From Phycisphaerales bacterium UBA7800 (lineage in GTDB: Bacteria > Planctomycetota > Phycisphaerae > Phycisphaerales > Phycisphaeraceae), in NCBI GenBank assembly GCA_002480565.1, contig DLCK01000034.1:70117-76767 (forward strand): DNA of 6,651 nucleotides, given 5' to 3'. The number at the start of each line of letters is the position of its first letter. The stretch's first letter is position 1. This document shows positions 4,401-6,651 of the stretch, piece after piece. A program made the position numbers and the translations under genes. The notes below the pieces were generated by a model. It worked only from the letters and a program-made list of their open reading frames with translations. It ran no database searches and was not told the DNA's origin.

Positions 4401-6651
4401 CCGGCGGTGATTCACTGACCTATGCATGGGATTTGGACAATGATGGTGTGTATGACGATGCCACCGGAGTCTCGCCGACGGTGACCTGGTCTACGCTCAA
4501 TGCCTTGGGAATATCCGGTGTTGGCACAGCTCACACCATTGGTCTGCAAGTTAAAGACACTGAAAATGCCAGAAGTAACAGGATTACGTCATTAACAATC
4601 AGTGATGTACCTCCCGTTGCCGACGCCGGTGGAGTGTACGTGATTAATGAAGGTTCACCCGTGACATTGAACGCTTCAGGCAGTTCAAGTTTCGATGGTA
4701 GCCCGATGACCTATGCCTGGGACTTGGACAACGATGGTGTGTATGACGATGCAACTGGTATGTCCCCCACGGTCACATGGGCCACACTCTATGCTTTGGG
4801 ATTAGCCAGTGAGGGCAGTGCACAAATCATCAGTGTGCAGGTCACCGATATCACCAACAGCAGCAGTGCAGCAAGTAGCACGTTGACGATCTACAACCAG
4901 CTACCCGTGATCAGCACTGGTGGTACATATGTGATCTATGAAGGCACGGATCTTGCGTTGGATGCATCGAATACAACCGATGCGGATGGCGACATACTGA
5001 CCTATGCCTGGGATTTGGACAATGACGGCATTTTTGACGATGCGCTAGGCGTATCACCAACAGTCAACTGGGAAAATTTAGTGTCGCTTGGCTTGATTTC
5101 ACAACAGGTGGATTATCATATTGGTTTGCAAGTCACAGATGATGCCGGTTCATATGTTGCTTCCACGACATTTTCGATTCAACCTGTGCCAGCGAATGCA
5201 TCGATTTCAGGGGTCACATGGATAGATCGGGATTTTACCCATTTACAATCTGATGGCGATACTTTTATTGCTGATGTCGTGGTGGAACTTTACGATAGTC
5301 AAGAAAATCTGTTGCAGAGTACGTTAACAGACATTAATGGATCTTATACATTTTCTGGTCTGTTGCCTGGAGACTATAAGGTCAAATTTGAAAAACTTAG
5401 TAATGAATTTCACTATTTTGTTATTCAAAAAATTGGTGGTGGCTATTGGGATGGTATCAACAGTGATCCTAATAGTGGAACAGGTTGGACGGATACAATT
5501 ACTGTTGGTGTGGCAGAACAGGTTGTCAATTGTGATGCTGGATATAATCCGAATGGTATTATGCGATTTTATGTTTGGCTTGATGAGAATGCCAATGGTA
5601 CATATGAGATTGGCGAAAAAGACGCTGCTGGCATAGTCGAAATTGAAATTTCAGAAGTTGATGGAACATATTACAGTAAGAAAAGAATTTATCCCAATAA
5701 CCACTACACTTTTGCAGTCATGAATTCGGGGGACTATCAGGTTCACTTATTACTCAATGATGGATATGAACTGGTTGCACCATACCAAGGTTCAGACGAA
5801 TATTATGACAGTGATATTGATCCAGTTACTTTGACAAGTGTTTTCACGATAGTCGAGGGTCAATTCGATCCTTATATTGGGATTGGTATCCTCGGCACAG
5901 GACGGATTGGCAATCACGTCTGGCTGGATCAAAATGCCAACGGCATTGAAGATGTCGATGAGCATGGCTTGGCCAATGTGACTGTCAATCTTCTCTATGA
6001 CGATGGCGATTTCTGTCAGACAACTGTGACAGATGAAAATGGTGATTACCTGTTTGATCACGTGGTCGAAGGTGATTACATCATCGAATTTGTGACGCCC
6101 GATGGAACCTACCTCACTACACAGAACACCGGGGCGGATGACACGATTGACAGTGATGCCAATTCAAACACCGGTCGGACAGCGATATTGAGTCTCTCTG
6201 AAAACGGGCGGATTCTGGATGTCAATGCAGGTCTGATCGGGATGCCTGAACTTGGCCAAATCACCATCACACCTGATCCTGGATTGGAAGGTTCAAGTGT
6301 TGGATTGGCTGGCAGCCTTTCTCATTTGGATGCGGCTAACCAATCGCACTCCGTGGTGATTCAATGGGGCGACGGTGAAAGTGATATCGTGAACCTTGCA
6401 GCTGGTGCATTGAGTTTCAGCAGTACGCATACATATGCTGATGATGGTGAATATGACATTACGGTAACTGCAACAGATCTACACAATGAGCAGGATCAGC
6501 AGACAATCAGTTTGACGATTGATAACGTGCTTCCTGTAGCTGATGCCGGTGATGCGTATGTAATCGCCGAAGGTACATCACTCACACTCGATGCCACAGG
6601 CTCCACAGATGCTGGCAGTGATTCGCTGACCTATGCATGGGACTTGGATAA
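1241..6651 (+). CDS. Giant modular LEPR-XLL surface or secreted protein, 3' end outside the window
   Basis: The frame is open for 1803 codons and reaches the window edge without a stop. Order by residue: basic N-terminus with LEPRVLL at 48-54; an N-terminal domain with propeller-like family motifs (about 95-512); SdrD-B-like units at 517-627 and 633-742; a WGDG-type PKD domain (747-840, W785); five DLDNDG PKD-like units (841-1317); SdrD-B-like units at 1320-1435, 1439-1550 and 1556-1666; a second WGDG-type PKD domain (1668-1765, W1709); and the start of a sixth DLDNDG unit (1766-1803). PKD and SdrD-B folds are beta-sandwich spacers common in adhesins and exported proteins, and SdrD-B units bind calcium. 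I infer a long calcium-stabilised surface or matrix protein. No catalytic domain is recognised; ligand-binding, anchoring or enzymatic parts may lie beyond the edge. There is no classical signal peptide with a hydrophobic core. The start follows a G-rich ribosome binding site. Cysteines are very rare, as in many long extracellular repeat proteins. Confidence 0.93.
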   Translation, partial: MTLASRAHKRLINLYRGVLIRMGELNARMFKTSLRRPYQEHRCAVEALEPRVLLSLSPLPVEMPLTEPAMTVMSSGESDLFLVEPAAGDAVSVESASSIGLNFEGAYYGDVSYFYPPDTMGAVGEDHVVVLVNGQYSIYDKSDGSHIYSSSLDRFWINAGVSPQVYSFDPRIVYDASTERWFATSVDNKKAANRILVAVSNTSDPTDGWKGYAFDGDPDNTHWADFPMLGFNGDLVVVSANMFAIYSGSSNVSFLVMDKADLLDQSQSPTFTFHSKAGTSTTGFSPQPVIDLDGRSGPLTILSQYDKSYNGYMRRTTVDLDSIEFGDAYYTTYRGYPPNIDQPGSKVDINSFGETRFVSNVMMTGNSIWAVHGVNINNRAALEWYELSATTSEVIQSGTISDSVMAYNMPSIALNDDGDVVIGFSGGSPSQYISSYYALGTTDNGTTTFSDPQLLVAGQGDYQIIDSQGRNRWGDYSATVIDPSNSYEFWTFQEYVKSTNVWGVGVTQILVQPPAGIGDRVWWDENENGIQDSSEQGIAGVTVHLLSSGGTQLASTITDTQGNYWFDDRSSGTYVVEYVLPVTYEFTSQNTGSDDTVDSDANVTTGRTNSFFFTSGTRVDQFDAGLVQQNSSIGDRVWLDENHNGIQDDGELGVADVTVNLLDQYGTELQTTVSDANGAYQFSGLSIGDYIIEFVLPYGYEFTISNAAGDTLDSDADTVTGQSSIVSLDLNQTHLDIDAGLISPPILGVLYVYPYTRTEGNPVGLSAKFTDNDEDSQSYTVHVDWGDGTEDTYLSNNMMYFTQYHTYANDGVYDVIATLTDSSNLSDQESITINVNNVLPTVSINGPYEIAYGANLTLDATGTSDPGSDTLAYEWDLDNDGFYDDATGVSPTFSWEALTALGLTNLGVDYTIRLRVSDDDGSSYASTTLTIVHEVPVADAGGPYVILEGSSLTLDASASTYNGSGVLTYAWDLDNDGVYDDASGMSPTVSWEALHMLGLYNSIHLQVTDAENFTDSQTTTLAIHNVSPVANAGGPYAINEGESLILDASGSSDAGGDSLTYAWDLDNDGVYDDATGVSPTVTWSTLNALGISGVGTAHTIGLQVKDTENARSNRITSLTISDVPPVADAGGVYVINEGSPVTLNASGSSSFDGSPMTYAWDLDNDGVYDDATGMSPTVTWATLYALGLASEGSAQIISVQVTDITNSSSAASSTLTIYNQLPVISTGGTYVIYEGTDLALDASNTTDADGDILTYAWDLDNDGIFDDALGVSPTVNWENLVSLGLISQQVDYHIGLQVTDDAGSYVASTTFSIQPVPANASISGVTWIDRDFTHLQSDGDTFIADVVVELYDSQENLLQSTLTDINGSYTFSGLLPGDYKVKFEKLSNEFHYFVIQKIGGGYWDGINSDPNSGTGWTDTITVGVAEQVVNCDAGYNPNGIMRFYVWLDENANGTYEIGEKDAAGIVEIEISEVDGTYYSKKRIYPNNHYTFAVMNSGDYQVHLLLNDGYELVAPYQGSDEYYDSDIDPVTLTSVFTIVEGQFDPYIGIGILGTGRIGNHVWLDQNANGIEDVDEHGLANVTVNLLYDDGDFCQTTVTDENGDYLFDHVVEGDYIIEFVTPDGTYLTTQNTGADDTIDSDANSNTGRTAILSLSENGRILDVNAGLIGMPELGQITITPDPGLEGSSVGLAGSLSHLDAANQSHSVVIQWGDGESDIVNLAAGALSFSSTHTYADDGEYDITVTATDLHNEQDQQTISLTIDNVLPVADAGDAYVIAEGTSLTLDATGSTDAGSDSLTYAWDLD
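1523..2776 (+). other. N-terminal domain resembling a secreted beta-propeller-like family (residues about 95-512)
   Basis: Several motifs recall a domain seen in many exported bacterial proteins: PPDTMGAVG with VNGQYSIYDKSDG (about 116-146), DPRIVYDASTERWFATS (169-185), VAVSNTSDPTDGW (197-209), DFPMLGFNGDLVVVSANMF (225-243), and near the end NRWGDYSATVIDP with FWTFQEY (about 471-494). The spacing of Trp- and Tyr-rich strands suggests repeated beta-sheet blades. I recall this family from sequence only and cannot give a formal family name or function. It is the only non-repetitive domain in the visible protein, so it is the likeliest place for a specific binding role. Confidence 0.55.
2789..3466 (+). 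repeat. Two tandem SdrD-B-like units (residues 517-627 and 633-742)
   Basis: Each unit is about 110 residues, begins IGDRVW and ends D-A-G-L-(V/I). Each has an EF-hand-like loop near its start, DENENGIQDSSE (524-535) and DENHNGIQDDGE (640-651), with acidic or amide residues at positions 1, 3, 5, 9 and Glu at 12, fitting the calcium site known for SdrD B domains. A middle motif D-x-x-G-x-Y-x-F and a later V/L-DSDA motif also recur. Such domains act as rigid stalk modules in surface proteins. Confidence 0.85.
3479..3760 (+). repeat. WGDG-type PKD domain 1 (residues 747-840)
   Basis: WGDGTE at 785-790 followed by HTYANDGVYDV is the classic PKD strand pattern, an Ig-like beta-sandwich used as a spacer or binding module in exported proteins. 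It follows the second SdrD-B-like unit directly and ends NNVLPT, where the DLDNDG array starts. Its partner copy is at 6242-6535. Local composition is AT-rich, about 41% G+C by hand count over 3481-3720. Confidence 0.8.
3761..5191 (+). repeat. Five tandem DLDNDG PKD-like units (residues 841-1317)
   Basis: Units start at residues 841, 937, 1029, 1126 and 1223 and are 96, 92, 97, 97 and 95 residues long. Shared pattern: VADAGGPYVI, then EGxxLTLDAS, LTYAWDLDNDGVYDDATG, SPTVTW, LGL, a LQVTD strand and a short linker. The Trp of WDLDNDG is at 875, 971, 1063, 1160 and 1257. The D-x-D-x-D-G loop resembles calcium loops in type 3 thrombospondin or dockerin sequences and takes the place of the WGDG turn of ordinary PKD domains. 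Unit 2 is shorter near LGLYNSIHLQV. The DNA is also repetitive: the 46-base cores of units 3 (4417-4462) and 4 (4708-4753) differ at only four positions. A sixth unit begins at 6536. Confidence 0.85.
5198..6238 (+). repeat. Three SdrD-B-like units, the first two divergent (residues 1320-1435, 1439-1550, 1556-1666)
   Basis: The third unit is canonical: IGNHVW, the loop DQNANGIEDVDE (1563-1574), DDTIDSDAN, and the ending NAGLI. The second keeps the loop DENANGTYEIGE (1448-1459) but has a changed core. The first keeps a Trp and the middle motif DINGSYTFSGLLPGDY but has lost the loop: the equivalent stretch from D1329 reads DRDFTHLQSDGD, without the N-G turn. DNA of units 1 and 2 is AT-rich, about 36% G+C by hand count over 5341-5700, against 55-58% in sample lines at 4441-4500 and 6121-6180. 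Confidence 0.75.
6242..6535 (+). repeat. WGDG-type PKD domain 2 (residues 1668-1765)
   Basis: WGDGES at 1709-1714 and HTYADDGEYDITV repeat the pattern of PKD domain 1, as do the preceding LEGSSVGL (EGNPVGL in copy 1) and the final NVLP. It occupies the same place in the domain order: after a canonical SdrD-B-like unit and before a DLDNDG unit. Confidence 0.8.
6536..6651 (+). repeat. Sixth DLDNDG PKD-like unit, cut by the window edge (residues 1766-1803)
   Basis: The unit begins VADAGDAYVIAEG and breaks off inside TYAWDLD (W1800). It matches the start of the units at 3761-5191 and shows that the array type recurs after the second PKD domain. The number of further units cannot be seen. Confidence 0.85.

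Noticed and set aside
3761..5191. Regularly spaced repeats considered as a CRISPR array
   Set aside because: The period is 276-291 bp, the repeats are in frame and protein-coding, and they vary at synonymous positions. This is a protein domain array.

Overview
The window suggests a member of the Planctomycetota. The main evidence is an N-terminal LEPR-XLL motif (LEPRVLL) on a very large, repeat-built extracellular-type protein, a signature I associate mainly with planctomycetes and related bacteria. Base composition is moderate by eye (about half G+C, locally 25-45%). No RNA gene, mobile element or CRISPR array is visible.

Layout, all on the + strand: (1) positions 1-186 are non-coding, with small hairpins and a perfect TATAAT box placed so that transcription would begin at or next to the start codon of the next gene. 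(2) Positions 187-942 hold a complete surE gene for a 5'/3'-nucleotidase. (3) Positions 943-1240 are an AT-rich intergenic region. It contains a good candidate sigma-70-type promoter (TTGAGT-17 bp-TATTAT), two related 12-bp partly palindromic boxes around that promoter, and a G-rich ribosome binding site. (4) From 1241 to the window edge runs one uninterrupted reading frame of 1803 codons with no stop. It is the N-terminal part of a giant modular surface or secreted protein.

The giant protein reads in order: basic N-terminus with LEPR-XLL motif (1-55); a domain of about 400 residues resembling a secreted bacterial beta-propeller-like family (about 95-512); two SdrD-B-like units (517-742); a WGDG-type PKD domain (747-840); five tandem PKD-like units with a DLDNDG loop (841-1317); three more SdrD-B-like units, the first two divergent and AT-rich (1320-1666); a second WGDG-type PKD domain (1668-1765); and the start of a further DLDNDG unit (1766 to the edge). 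The order SdrD-B, WGDG-PKD, DLDNDG-PKD therefore begins a second time, giving a super-repeat of about 921-925 residues on top of the short repeats.

I see no functional link between the two genes: surE is a housekeeping nucleotidase, and the giant gene appears to have its own promoter. I recognise no enzyme domain in the visible part of the giant protein. An adhesive or structural surface role, probably stabilised by calcium, is an inference from its architecture.
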